This document shows, piece by piece, positions 18,784 to 26,756 of a stretch of 64,000 nucleotides of DNA. Each line of letters starts with the position of its first letter. Position 1 is the first letter of the stretch. This DNA is from Candidatus Corynebacterium avicola (GTDB lineage: Bacteria; Actinomycetota; Actinomycetes; Mycobacteriales; Mycobacteriaceae). The DNA lies in assembly GCA_019114135.1 (NCBI GenBank), contig DXGC01000070.1, positions 1-64,000 of the forward strand, given 5' to 3'. Under the pieces are notes generated by a model. It saw only the letters and a program-made list of their open reading frames with translations. It was not told where the DNA came from and searched no databases. A program made the position numbers and the translations under genes.

Positions 18784-20310
18784 GTGACAAGCAGTGACAG
18801 GACCGCCGCGCATATGCTCGCCACCGCCTGGGCGGCGGTGAAGGACGACGCCACCACCGACAGGACGCTCCGGAGCCTCGCCGGCGCCTTCGGTGCGGCC
18901 GGCTACCGCCTGTACCTCGTCGGCGGTTCCGTACGGGACGCACTGCTCGGTCGTCTGTCCCACGACCTCGACTTCACCACGGACGCGCGTCCGGAGGCGG
19001 TCAGTGCGATCCTCGATGAGATCGCCGAGACCGTGTGGGACACCGGCATCGACTTCGGCACCGTCTCCGCGATGTACCAGGGGGCGATCGTGGAGATCAC
19101 CACCTTCCGCGCCGACACCTACGACGGGGCGTCCCGGAACCCCGAGGTGACCTACGGTGACACCCTCGAGGGCGACCTGGTGCGCCGCGACTTCCGCTGC
19201 AACGCCCTGGCGCTGGAGCTGTCGGAGGATGGTGGCCACGAGCTGCGCGACCCGCTGAGCGGGCTGGACGACATCGTCGACCGGGTGCTGGACACCCCCG
19301 CCGCCCCGGAGCAGTCCTTCCACGACGATCCGCTGCGCATGCTGCGGGCCTGCCGTTTCGCCTCCCAGCTGGGCTTCGACGTGCAGCCGCGGGTGCGCGA
19401 GGCGATGGTCGACATGTCCGGGCAGATCCAGCGGATCACCGTGGAGCGCGTGGCCGCGGAGCTGAACAAGCTGATGCTCGGCAGTGAGCCGTGGACCGGC
19501 CTGGACCTGATGGTGGACACCGGGCTGGCCGACCACGTCCTGCCGGAGCTGCCCGCGCTGAAGCTCACGCAGGACGAGCACCGCCAGCACAAGGACGTCT
19601 ACGCCCACTCGCTGCAGGTGCTGCGCAATGCGACGGAGATCGAGGACAAGCTGCTCGGCGGGGCGGACGGCGCGCCCGACGGTGACGGGGAAGAGGTCTC
19701 GGCCGTGTCCGATGACGACCGCCTCGTCCTGCGGTGGGCCGCCCTGCTGCACGACATCGGCAAGCCCGACACCCGCGCCTTCACCGAGTCCGGCGCGGTG
19801 ACCTTCCACCACCACGAGGTCGTCGGCGCGCGGATGACCCGCAAGCGGCTGAAGGCGCTGAAGTTCCCCAAGCGTCAGATCGAGGACATCGGACAGCTGG
19901 TGTTCCTGCACATGCGCTTCCACGGCTACGGCGAGGGCGCGTGGACGGATTCGGCGGTGCGACGCTACGTCACCGACGCCGGGAACCTCCTCCCCCAGCT
20001 GCAGGTCATCGTGCGTGCGGACTGCACCACCCGTAACCGGCGCAAGGCCAACCGTCTGGCGCGTGCGGTGGAGGACCTCGACACCCGCATCGTGGAGCTC
20101 AAGGAGCAGGAGGACCTGGATGCGGTGCGTCCCGACCTCGACGGCAACGACATCATGACCATCCTCGACCTGCCGCCGGGACCGCAGGTCGGAAAGGCGT
20201 GGGCGTTCCTCAAGGAACTGCGGCTGGACCGCGGACCGATGGAGCGCGAGGAGGCCGTTGCCGAGCTCAAGGGCTGGTGGGCGGCTCAGAACGGTACCGA
20301 TAACCCATGA
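18784..20310 (+). CDS. pcnA: CCA tRNA nucleotidyltransferase (PcnA-like)
   Basis: A 508-residue class II nucleotidyltransferase that adds or repairs the 3' CCA of tRNAs. The catalytic head has YLVGGSVRDALLGR and HDLDFTTDARPEA (the DxD metal ligands) at about residues 40-65. RRDFRCNALAL and the tRNA-binding region DDPLRMLRACRFASQLGF follow. An HD domain (LLHDIGKPDTR, then HHHEVVGARMTRKRLKALKFPK) lies in the C-terminal half. The start is GTG 18784, 7 bases after a TAGAAT box; the frame is open much further upstream only as an antisense shadow. The stop overlaps the azlC start by 4 bases (ATGA). Confidence 0.94.
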   Translation: MTSSDRTAAHMLATAWAAVKDDATTDRTLRSLAGAFGAAGYRLYLVGGSVRDALLGRLSHDLDFTTDARPEAVSAILDEIAETVWDTGIDFGTVSAMYQGAIVEITTFRADTYDGASRNPEVTYGDTLEGDLVRRDFRCNALALELSEDGGHELRDPLSGLDDIVDRVLDTPAAPEQSFHDDPLRMLRACRFASQLGFDVQPRVREAMVDMSGQIQRITVERVAAELNKLMLGSEPWTGLDLMVDTGLADHVLPELPALKLTQDEHRQHKDVYAHSLQVLRNATEIEDKLLGGADGAPDGDGEEVSAVSDDDRLVLRWAALLHDIGKPDTRAFTESGAVTFHHHEVVGARMTRKRLKALKFPKRQIEDIGQLVFLHMRFHGYGEGAWTDSAVRRYVTDAGNLLPQLQVIVRADCTTRNRRKANRLARAVEDLDTRIVELKEQEDLDAVRPDLDGNDIMTILDLPPGPQVGKAWAFLKELRLDRGPMEREEAVAELKGWWAAQNGTDNP

Positions 20311-21068
20311 GCGGGGCCGCTGAGGTCCGCAAGGGCATCGGCGACTCCTGGACGGTGGCCCTCGGGCTGATCCCGCTGGGGCTGGCGTTCGGCCTGCTGA
20401 TGACCCAGATCGGGTTCGCCTGGTGGTGGACGCCGGTGTTCAGCTTCGTCATCTACGCCGGGTCCATGGAGTTCCTGGCGATCTCCCTGGTCACCGGTGG
20501 TGTCGCTCCCCTGTCGGCGTTGCTGTACGGCTTCCTGGTGAACTTCCGGCACATATTCTACGGGCTGAGCTACCCGGTGTCCGCGGTGCGTTCCCCGGTC
20601 GCGAAGGCCTACGGCATCTACTCGCTGACCGACGAGACCTACGCCATCCTGTCGTCGAAACGTGCCGCGGCGTGGACGCAACCACGGGTGATGGCGGTGC
20701 AGCTGTTCTGCCAGTCATCGTGGGTGGTCAGCGGTTCCATCGGGGCACTGGCCGGCTCCGGTCTGCCCTTCGAACTGGAGGGGCTCGACTTCGCGTTGAC
20801 CGCCCTGTTCGTGGTGCTCGCGATCGAGGCGATGGACGTCAGCCGCGACATCTGGCTGCCGGTCGTCGCCGCGGCCGCCGGGATGGCCGCCTTCCTGATC
20901 AGCGAGAGTGAGATGCTGCTGATCGGCCTGTCGGCCTACTTCGTGTACCTGGTGGGACGCTTCCTCTGGCAGCGTGCGCAGGAGTCCCAGGAACCGTCAG
21001 ACTCGCCGGGCTCACAGGGCTCGCAGGGCTCCCAGGACCCACAGGGTGAGGCAGGTGACCAGTCATGA
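20307..21068 (+). CDS. azlC: AzlC family branched-chain amino acid exporter, large subunit
   Basis: A 253-residue membrane protein with about seven hydrophobic segments; IPLGLAFGLLMTQIGFAWWW and FSFVIYAGSMEFLAI are characteristic AzlC sequences. With AzlD it forms a two-component exporter of branched-chain amino acids and methionine (BrnFE in C. glutamicum). The C-terminal tail after the last helix is Ser/Gln/Gly-rich (SPGSQGSQGSQ). It overlaps pcnA by ATGA and azlD by ATGA, so the three are co-translated. No lrp-type regulator gene is beside it. Confidence 0.9.
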   Translation: MSGAAEVRKGIGDSWTVALGLIPLGLAFGLLMTQIGFAWWWTPVFSFVIYAGSMEFLAISLVTGGVAPLSALLYGFLVNFRHIFYGLSYPVSAVRSPVAKAYGIYSLTDETYAILSSKRAAAWTQPRVMAVQLFCQSSWVVSGSIGALAGSGLPFELEGLDFALTALFVVLAIEAMDVSRDIWLPVVAAAAGMAAFLISESEMLLIGLSAYFVYLVGRFLWQRAQESQEPSDSPGSQGSQGSQDPQGEAGDQS

Positions 21069-21409
21069 GCGCCGGTCTTCCTGAGGGCGTCGACCTGATC
21101 AACACCCTGCTGATCCTCGGCGGGGTCGGCGTGGTGACCGTGATCCTGCGCGCCCTCCCCTTTGCCGCGATGCGCTACTTCCGCGAGTCCGCGCTGGTCG
21201 CGTGGCTCGGCATCGCCATGCCGGTCGGAGTGATGACGGTGCTGGTGCTCTATACGCTGGTCGGTTCGTCCTCGAACCCCGGCGGTGTGGGCGCGGCCCT
21301 GATCGCGGTGCTGTTCACCGTGGCCCTGCACCTGTGGAGACGCTCGGCGACGCTGTCGATCCTGCTCGGCACCGTGGTCTACGTGGTGCTCGTCAACTGG
21401 GTGTTCTGA
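21065..21409 (+). CDS. azlD: AzlD family branched-chain amino acid exporter, small subunit
   Basis: A 114-residue protein with four hydrophobic segments, beginning with NTLLILGGVGVVTVILRALPF, the N-terminal AzlD pattern. It is the small partner (BrnE-type) of the AzlC exporter encoded immediately upstream, and its ATG overlaps the azlC stop. The family needs both subunits for export. Confidence 0.9.
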   Translation: MSAGLPEGVDLINTLLILGGVGVVTVILRALPFAAMRYFRESALVAWLGIAMPVGVMTVLVLYTLVGSSSNPGGVGAALIAVLFTVALHLWRRSATLSILLGTVVYVVLVNWVF

Positions 21410-21458
21410 GCGGCCCGGCGATGTGAGAGACCCGACCACGAAGGCGGGCTCCCGGGCA

Positions 21459-21528
21459 TGTCAGAAAGGTGGGGTGAATCGCTGCTCTCGGAACGGAAAT
21501 AGCAGCGGTCAGTCTCACGTTTACGACA
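21459..21528. repeat. Palindromic intergenic repeat, family 1, copy 1 (70 bp)
   Basis: It begins TGTCAGAAAGGTGGGG and ends TCTCACGTTTACGACA, with an inner stem CGCTGCT/AGCAGCG. Its first 23 bases nearly match copy 2 at 22127. It lies between azlD and the DoxX-like gene. See the finding on the 69-bp family. Confidence 0.65.
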
Positions 21529-21635
21529 GGAGAGGGACAGGTCCCCGACTCTTCGCCCCGAAGCTCAGCCTCCGAGTTCTGTCGGCGGCGTAACCTGATA
21601 TACACAGAACTACCACGCAGACCGGAAGGCACGAC

Positions 21636-22094
21636 ATGGGCAAGAAGAAGGAGAAGAAGGACAAGAAGAACGAGAAGAAGCAGGCCAAGGCGCTTGGCGA
21701 GAGCAAGGGTCGGAACCTCGGGAAGATCGCGCTGGGCACCTTCCTCGCCGGCGCCGGCATCGGGCACATGACCGTCCTGCGCGATGAGTTCCAGGCGCAG
21801 GTCCCGAGCTGGTTCCCCGCCGACCCGGACCTCGTGGTCCTGGGCTCCGGGGTGGCCGAGATCGGTCTCGGTGTCTCCAACCTGGCTGCGTGGCGTCAGC
21901 CGGCCAGGTCACGGGTCGGGGCACTCACCGCTGCGTTCTTCGTGGTGATCTTCCCCGGCAACATCGCCCAGTACCTCGAGCGCAAGGACGGCTTCGGCCT
22001 GGACACCGACAACAAGCGGCTGATCCGCCTGTTCTTCCAGCCGCTGCTGGTCGCCGCCGCGCTGAGCACCGGGGAGACCCGCAAGAAGCGCTGA
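21636..22094 (+). CDS. DoxX-like small membrane protein
   Basis: A 152-residue protein with a very Lys-rich N-terminal tail (MGKKKEKKDKKNEKKQ) followed by about four hydrophobic segments. IALGTFLAGAGIGHMTVLR, LVVLGSGVAEIGLGVSNL and AAFFVVIFPGNIAQYLERKDGFG are typical of the DoxX/DoxD superfamily. Family members act in quinone or thiol-linked redox at the membrane, but no specific role can be given. ATG 21636 has a GGAAGG site eight bases upstream. It is monocistronic and flanked on both sides by family 1 palindromic repeats. Confidence 0.75.
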   Translation: MGKKKEKKDKKNEKKQAKALGESKGRNLGKIALGTFLAGAGIGHMTVLRDEFQAQVPSWFPADPDLVVLGSGVAEIGLGVSNLAAWRQPARSRVGALTAAFFVVIFPGNIAQYLERKDGFGLDTDNKRLIRLFFQPLLVAAALSTGETRKKR

Positions 22095-22126
22095 CCGCTC
22101 CCCCAGCCGCGCCGAACATTGCCCAT

Positions 22127-22195
22127 GTCAGAAAGGTGGGACCAATCGTCGTGATTTTTGCCGGATCACTACGCTTGGTCCCACCTATCTGACAC
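22127..22195. repeat. Palindromic intergenic repeat, family 1, copy 2 (69 bp)
   Basis: 19-base arms TGTCAGAAAGGTGGGACCA (22127-22145) and TGGTCCCACCTATCTGACA (22177-22195) pair with a single mismatch. It could act as a terminator for the DoxX-like gene, but it has relatives at 21459 and 46628, so it is a repeat family. Confidence 0.75.
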
Positions 22196-22244
22196 CTGTC
22201 TTACGGGGAACAAGGTCGCAATGCCCCTCGTCTCCTGAAGGGAT

Positions 22245-22264
22245 CTCCGGGGGTGTCCCCGGAG
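22245..22264 (-). terminator. Hairpin terminator of the siderophore-binding protein gene
   Basis: CTCCGGGG / CCCCGGAG with a 4-base loop, just beyond the stop codon of the minus-strand gene ending at 22271. Confidence 0.6.
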
Positions 22265-22270
22265 GTCCTT

Positions 22271-23275
22271 CTAGGAGGTGGCCTCCTCCAGCTGCGGCTG
22301 CAGCTCGTCGATGGCGTAGAGCATCGCGTCCGGGGTACCCAGCGAGAAGGCGCTGGTCAGGTCCTCGTCGGCGACGATGCCGCGGCCGTCCTTCACCGCG
22401 CCGATACGGTTCCAGCCGCTGGACTCCTCGAACTCCGTGGTCTCGCTGCCGATCGGGAAGCCGATGACCACGTCGGAGTCGGTGACGTCGATGTTCTCCT
22501 CGGACAGGTCGACGTAGAAGTTGTCGTCGGCCATGTCGGCCACCTCCTGGTTCTCCTGGAAGCCCAGGGCGGTGACCAGGTCCATCCGGGCGTCCCCGGC
22601 GACGTACGCGCCCCAGCCGTCACCGAACTGGGTGACCACGGAGGCAGTCTTGTCCGCCCAGCCCGGGTTGGCCTCCTTGGCCTCGTCGATCCGGCCGTTG
22701 ACCTCGCCGATGAGATCTTCACCGGACTCCGGCAGGCCGAGGGCCGTGGAGATCATCGAGACCTGGTCCTCCCAGGTGGTGGTGAAGCTCTCGGAGCCCT
22801 CCGGCACGGACACGGTGGTGGCGATGTCGGAGAGCGTCTCGTAGGTGTCCTCGTCGCCGGTGGAACGGACGTCGAGGATCAGGTCGGGGTCGAGTGCCGC
22901 GATCTTCTCGTACTCCACCTCTTCGGTGTCGAGGATCTCCGGGGACTTGTCGTAGGAGTCGTCGTTGAAGGGGCTGATGCCGTCGTTGTCCTCGCCGAAC
23001 CCGAGCCAGTCACTGGCGCCGACGGGCTGGACGCCCAGGTCGAGGGCGATTTCGGCGTCACCCCAGCCCAGTGCCACGACGCGCTGCGGGGCCTCGTCGA
23101 TGGTGATCTCGCCGAACTTGGTGTCGACGCTGGTCGGGAACTCCCCGTCCGACGTTGCGGCGGAGTCGGCGGAGCTTCCGCCGTCGCTGTCGTCGTCGGA
23201 GGAGCAGGCGGCCATCGAGACCGCGGTGGCAATGGCGGTGGCGGCTGCTGCCGCGCGAAGCAGGGTGCGTGTCAT
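22271..23275 (-). CDS. Iron-siderophore ABC transporter substrate-binding lipoprotein
   Basis: A protein of 334 residues with a lipoprotein signal peptide: MTRTLLRAAAAATAIATAV then the lipobox SMAAC with Cys at about position 23, followed by a Ser/Asp-rich spacer. The mature part is a FecB/BtuF-type (PF01497) fold with ITIDEAPQRVVALGWGDAEIALDLG, ALDPDLILDV and the long central helix of this class. It would bind a ferric siderophore outside the membrane. The permease and ATPase genes are not adjacent, so it is an orphan component. ATG 23275 is chosen; a longer frame from 23302 adds no signal feature. Confidence 0.88.
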   Translation of the reverse strand: MTRTLLRAAAAATAIATAVSMAACSSDDDSDGGSSADSAATSDGEFPTSVDTKFGEITIDEAPQRVVALGWGDAEIALDLGVQPVGASDWLGFGEDNDGISPFNDDSYDKSPEILDTEEVEYEKIAALDPDLILDVRSTGDEDTYETLSDIATTVSVPEGSESFTTTWEDQVSMISTALGLPESGEDLIGEVNGRIDEAKEANPGWADKTASVVTQFGDGWGAYVAGDARMDLVTALGFQENQEVADMADDNFYVDLSEENIDVTDSDVVIGFPIGSETTEFEESSGWNRIGAVKDGRGIVADEDLTSAFSLGTPDAMLYAIDELQPQLEEATS

Positions 23276-23441
23276 GTAGGTGAGCCTACCGTGACCTGAC
23301 ACGGCAGCGACAGTGCTTTTGCAGTGGTCTCACAGAATTAACGCAGCGGGCGCACAGCGCGTGTAAGGCGCACCCGGTGCGTCCCGACTGAACACGGAAT
23401 GACACGGAAAGGCACGGAATGACCCGCGGCCGGAGCAGCAC

Positions 23442-23447
23442 TAGACT
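23442..23447 (+). promoter_or_regulatory. -10 box (TAGACT) of a leaderless NUDIX transcript
   Basis: TAGACT is followed by 8 bases and the ATG at 23456. Confidence 0.5.
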
Positions 23448-23455
23448 CGTGCCCC

Positions 23456-24016
23456 ATGGGAACCCCACCGTTCATCACCGAACTGCGCGAGAGTATCGGA
23501 CACGCCCCGCTGTGGCTGCCGGGCGTCACCGCCATCGTCGTCCGGGACGTTGCCGAGGACGCCCCCGTCTTCGCTACGCCGGAGGTCCTGCTGGTCAAGC
23601 GCGCCGACTACGGCCGATGGACGCCGGTGTGCGGCATCATCGAGCCCGGTGAGGAGGTCACCACCGCCGCGGTGCGCGAGGTCGCCGAGGAGACCGGGCT
23701 GACCGTCGAGGTGGACGCCCTGATCGGCACCGGCGCCGTCGGCCCGGTCGTCTACCCCAACGGCGACGAGTGCAGCTTCATGGACACCACGGTGCGCTGC
23801 GTGGTCACCGGCGAGGAGTCCGAACCCTGGGTCAACGACGAGGAGTCCACCGAGGTCGGCTGGTTCCCCATGACCCAGCTCCCGCAGATGGACGCCCGGT
23901 TCCGCCTGGTCATCGCCGACGCCGTCGCCCAACTCAAACATCCCGCGGGTTTCCGGCCCCGGCTCGGGTACGTGAAGCGTTCCCGCCCGGTCTCCGGCGA
24001 CATCCGGGGCGTGTAG
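23456..24016 (+). CDS. NUDIX hydrolase
   Basis: A 186-residue soluble NUDIX protein. The catalytic box is GIIEPGEE...AVREVAEETGL (Gx5Ex7REUxEExGU) at about residues 60-82. An upstream LVKRADYGRWTPVCG resembles NUDIX proteins that act on ADP-ribose, NADH or dNTP-type substrates; the exact substrate is not predictable. It is probably translated from a leaderless mRNA. The AlbA_2 gene follows 29 bases later on the same strand and may be cotranscribed. Confidence 0.9.
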   Translation: MGTPPFITELRESIGHAPLWLPGVTAIVVRDVAEDAPVFATPEVLLVKRADYGRWTPVCGIIEPGEEVTTAAVREVAEETGLTVEVDALIGTGAVGPVVYPNGDECSFMDTTVRCVVTGEESEPWVNDEESTEVGWFPMTQLPQMDARFRLVIADAVAQLKHPAGFRPRLGYVKRSRPVSGDIRGV

Positions 24017-24045
24017 GGCCGGGAAGAGAAGGGGGCGACAGCACC

Positions 24046-25647
24046 GTGGACCGTCAGCGCGCCCTGCCCCGGGACGTCTCCGAGGCGCTCGACCGCATCC
24101 TCGACGGTGCGGTGGCCGATGATCTGGAGTCCGCCGTGCTGGACTTCAAGGAGGACCCGGCCCACACCCCCACCCGCAATCCTGAGCAGAAGGCTCACGA
24201 CATGCTGGTCAAGACGTCCTGCTGTTTCGCTAACGGTTCCGCAGGACGCGGTTTCATCGTCTTCGGCATCGCCGACCGGACCCCCGGGCCGGACGCCTTC
24301 AACGGCACAGACCGCGACCCCACCGAGATCGAGCACCTCATCTTCGCAGCGACCCGCCCGCACCTTACCGTCGACGCCTGGGCGGCGTACGCCCACGGTG
24401 CGCGCATCGTGGTGATCCGGGTGCCCGCCGGGTTGGCGGTGTACACCGGGGTGGATGAGGTCGTCCGGCACCGCGTCGGGGACGCCTGCCTGCCGCTGGA
24501 GGGGCCGGCCCGCTCCGCACTGGAGGAGGAACGCGGCAACCCGGACGCCACCGCCGCCGCCTCGGCGGTACCCGTGGCGTCCTACGATCCCGAGGCCCTG
24601 GCGGAAGGTCACCGCCTGTTGGACGCTGCACGACGCAACGGCACCATGCCGGCGCGCTACGGGGCGGCGCCGGACCTCGAGGGTGACGACGGGGACGGGT
24701 CGGCTGTCGGTGGGGGTTCTGAGGGTGGCACAGGTGGCACGGGTGGTACAGGAACTGGCCCTGACCAGCCGCGGAGTGACATCGACCTGCTGAAACAGCT
24801 GGACCTGTTCACCGACAACGGCGAACCGATGCTCGCCGCCGAGTTGCTCTTCCACCGTCGGGAGGACGACCGGGTCCTCGCCCGGCACCTCTACCGCGCC
24901 GGGTCGACCGATGCAGCGAACCCGCCGACCGAGACCGAACTGACCACCCCACTGGTGCTCGCCGCCGGGACCCTGCGGGCACTGGTGCGCGCCCACGCTG
25001 ACTCCGCGATCCCGGCGTCGGCGCAGGACGAGGCGCTGACCAATGCGCTGCTGCACCGCGACTGGACCCGTCCGGAGCCGGTGGTGGTCTACCAGTCCGC
25101 GCAGATGATGCGGGTCCACTCCCCCGGCGGTCTGCCCGGTGGGCGGACACCGGACCGCTTGCTGTCCGGGCCATCGCAACCCCGGAACCCGGCGCTGATG
25201 AATGCGATGCAGCTGCTGGGGCTGGACTCCTGGTCTTCGCGGGGTTTCGACCGGATGTGGCTGTCGATGCTCTCGGCCGGCTACGAGCCGCCGGTCGTGG
25301 ACGCCTCGGCGACCGCGGTGGACGTGACCCTCTTCGATGGGGCCCCGGACATGGAGTTCGTGGAGCTGCTCGCCGCGATCCGCGCCGAGTACGGGCGTGG
25401 GGTCACCCGTGACGCTGCGACGCTGGTGGTGCTGCGGCACCTCATGGCGAAGGGGACGGTGGACCTGGAGATGGCGGCGCTGCTGCAGCAGGCCTCCGAG
25501 CCGGACGCGCGCACCCTGATGACGTGGTTGGCGCAACGTGGACTGCTACAGCGCACTGCCCGACGGCGCGACGAGTGGAAGCTCTCTGAGCGGGTCGCGG
25601 CTCTGGTCCCCGGATTGGAGGCCGAGGTGGGGCAGGATGTGCTGTGA
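24046..25647 (+). CDS. AlbA_2 (Schlafen-type) domain protein, putative transcriptional regulator
   Basis: A 533-residue protein. The N-terminal AlbA_2 domain (about 25-150) shows LESAVLDFKED, CFANGSAGRGFIVFGIADRTPG and HGARIVVIRVPAG. A Gly/Thr-rich linker (about 225-245) follows. The region ALTNALLHRDW...VHSPGGLPGGRTPDRLL (about 325-370) matches the ATPase-C4-like segment of COG2865 proteins, and the C-terminal part looks like a winged helix (LVVLRHLMAKGTVDLEMAALLQQ). Such proteins are predicted DNA-binding regulators; some relatives sit in phage-defence contexts. The start is GTG 24046. It follows the NUDIX gene; the target is unknown. Confidence 0.75.
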   Translation: MDRQRALPRDVSEALDRILDGAVADDLESAVLDFKEDPAHTPTRNPEQKAHDMLVKTSCCFANGSAGRGFIVFGIADRTPGPDAFNGTDRDPTEIEHLIFAATRPHLTVDAWAAYAHGARIVVIRVPAGLAVYTGVDEVVRHRVGDACLPLEGPARSALEEERGNPDATAAASAVPVASYDPEALAEGHRLLDAARRNGTMPARYGAAPDLEGDDGDGSAVGGGSEGGTGGTGGTGTGPDQPRSDIDLLKQLDLFTDNGEPMLAAELLFHRREDDRVLARHLYRAGSTDAANPPTETELTTPLVLAAGTLRALVRAHADSAIPASAQDEALTNALLHRDWTRPEPVVVYQSAQMMRVHSPGGLPGGRTPDRLLSGPSQPRNPALMNAMQLLGLDSWSSRGFDRMWLSMLSAGYEPPVVDASATAVDVTLFDGAPDMEFVELLAAIRAEYGRGVTRDAATLVVLRHLMAKGTVDLEMAALLQQASEPDARTLMTWLAQRGLLQRTARRRDEWKLSERVAALVPGLEAEVGQDVL

Positions 25648-25765
25648 CCTTTGGCGGCTCTTGACCTCGGAGAACGTCTAGTCAATGGGGAATCCCCACT
25701 TGTGAAGACGGGATAGTCCCATCCGGGACGAGACCTGACGGAGATTCAGCAGCCCCGCCAGGCCG

Positions 25766-26530
25766 TCACTTCCGGGACACGGTCGTCCAGAGTCCGCTCT
25801 CCGCCTGCTGGTGGTGGGTGACTGCCAACCCCGCGGACTCGAGCTGGTCGTGGATCCAGTCCGGTGACAGTCGCAGCTTCGGGTAGCTGCTCTTGTGCAG
25901 GTGCCACCGGTCCCCGGTGCGCAGGTGGACCAGGTCGGTGACCATGACGGTGTCGGCATTGAGGTCTTCGAGGAAGCAGGTCATGATCCTGTCCCCGTCA
26001 CTGCGTACCGGGATGAAGCGGTCGTCACCATTATGCGGCTGTGTCAGGTCTCGGTAGGTCAGCACCAGCTTCCCGCCCGGTGTCAGTGAGGACGAGGCAC
26101 GCGTGAACAGGGAGGTCACCGCGTCATGGTCAGGCAGGTGGGGGACGGTGTCGCCCATGCACAGGATCACGTCGGCCTGTTCTCCGTCGAGGACATCCGG
26201 GAGTGCGTCCACGAGGTCGGCGTTGACCGCGTGAACCGCTTCACGGCCGCTGGCGTGGGTCATGAGCTCATCGAGCAACTGCGTGCTGGTGTCCACCCCG
26301 ATCGCCCGGTCGAACCCCAGATCGGCGAGAGCCAGGACCTGCGCCCCGGGACCGCACCCGAGGTCGACGGCGGTCCCTGCCGGAGAGTCCACGGTTGTGG
26401 CCTCCGGTGTGGCGCCGAGGTACCGCAGCCGGTCCGCTGACCCGGCGGCGGCCTTCTCCAGGTCACCGCCGATCATCCAGGTGTAGTGCTCTGCGAGCAG
26501 GTGATCGTAGTGGTCGGTGACCTGGGACAT
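25766..26530 (-). CDS. Class I SAM-dependent methyltransferase
   Basis: A 254-residue soluble protein with the class I methyltransferase core: motif I AVDLGCGPGAQVLALADLGF (about 53-72), motif II IGVDTSTQLLDEL, and ADVILCMGDTVPHL, then LTPGGKLVLTYRDL. The acceptor cannot be predicted; it resembles small-molecule methyltransferases rather than rRNA enzymes. It is a single gene, with a GGATGGAG site before ATG 26530 and no obvious partner; the upstream spacer holds a 100-bp inverted-repeat element. Confidence 0.82.
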   Translation of the reverse strand: MSQVTDHYDHLLAEHYTWMIGGDLEKAAAGSADRLRYLGATPEATTVDSPAGTAVDLGCGPGAQVLALADLGFDRAIGVDTSTQLLDELMTHASGREAVHAVNADLVDALPDVLDGEQADVILCMGDTVPHLPDHDAVTSLFTRASSSLTPGGKLVLTYRDLTQPHNGDDRFIPVRSDGDRIMTCFLEDLNADTVMVTDLVHLRTGDRWHLHKSSYPKLRLSPDWIHDQLESAGLAVTHHQQAESGLWTTVSRK

Positions 26531-26625
26531 GGCTCCATCCTTCTACCGCGGACCTGCTCGGCGCAACCGAAGACAACGGGTCCTGTGCCCGTCACTGCCC
26601 CACCGCTGCCGTCGCCTATCTGCGT

Positions 26626-26725
26626 TGTCACTTTTAGCACCTGTCGCGGTGCGCCGTGGTCGATGAAAACATCTTGACCAGCGCGTATCAGTACGTGGGA
26701 ATCGAGGGAGGTGCTAAAAGTGACA
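26626..26725. repeat. 100-bp element with perfect 17-bp inverted ends (MITE-like)
   Basis: TGTCACTTTTAGCACCT at 26626-26642 and its exact reverse complement at 26709-26725 enclose 66 bases with no ORF. The core is richer in A and T than its surroundings. It lies between the methyltransferase start and the SBF transporter stop. The ends begin TGTCA like family 1 repeats, but the rest differs. Confidence 0.6.
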
Positions 26726-26756
26726 TGCGGCAGTGGGTAGGATCAGCCGTGGCGTC

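Noticed and set aside
15985-20310. A 1441-codon open frame on the plus strand running over the DUF6049 and NUDIX genes into pcnA.
   Set aside because: Only the part from 18784 shows CCA-enzyme motifs. The upstream 900 codons are an antisense shadow caused by high GC codon use.
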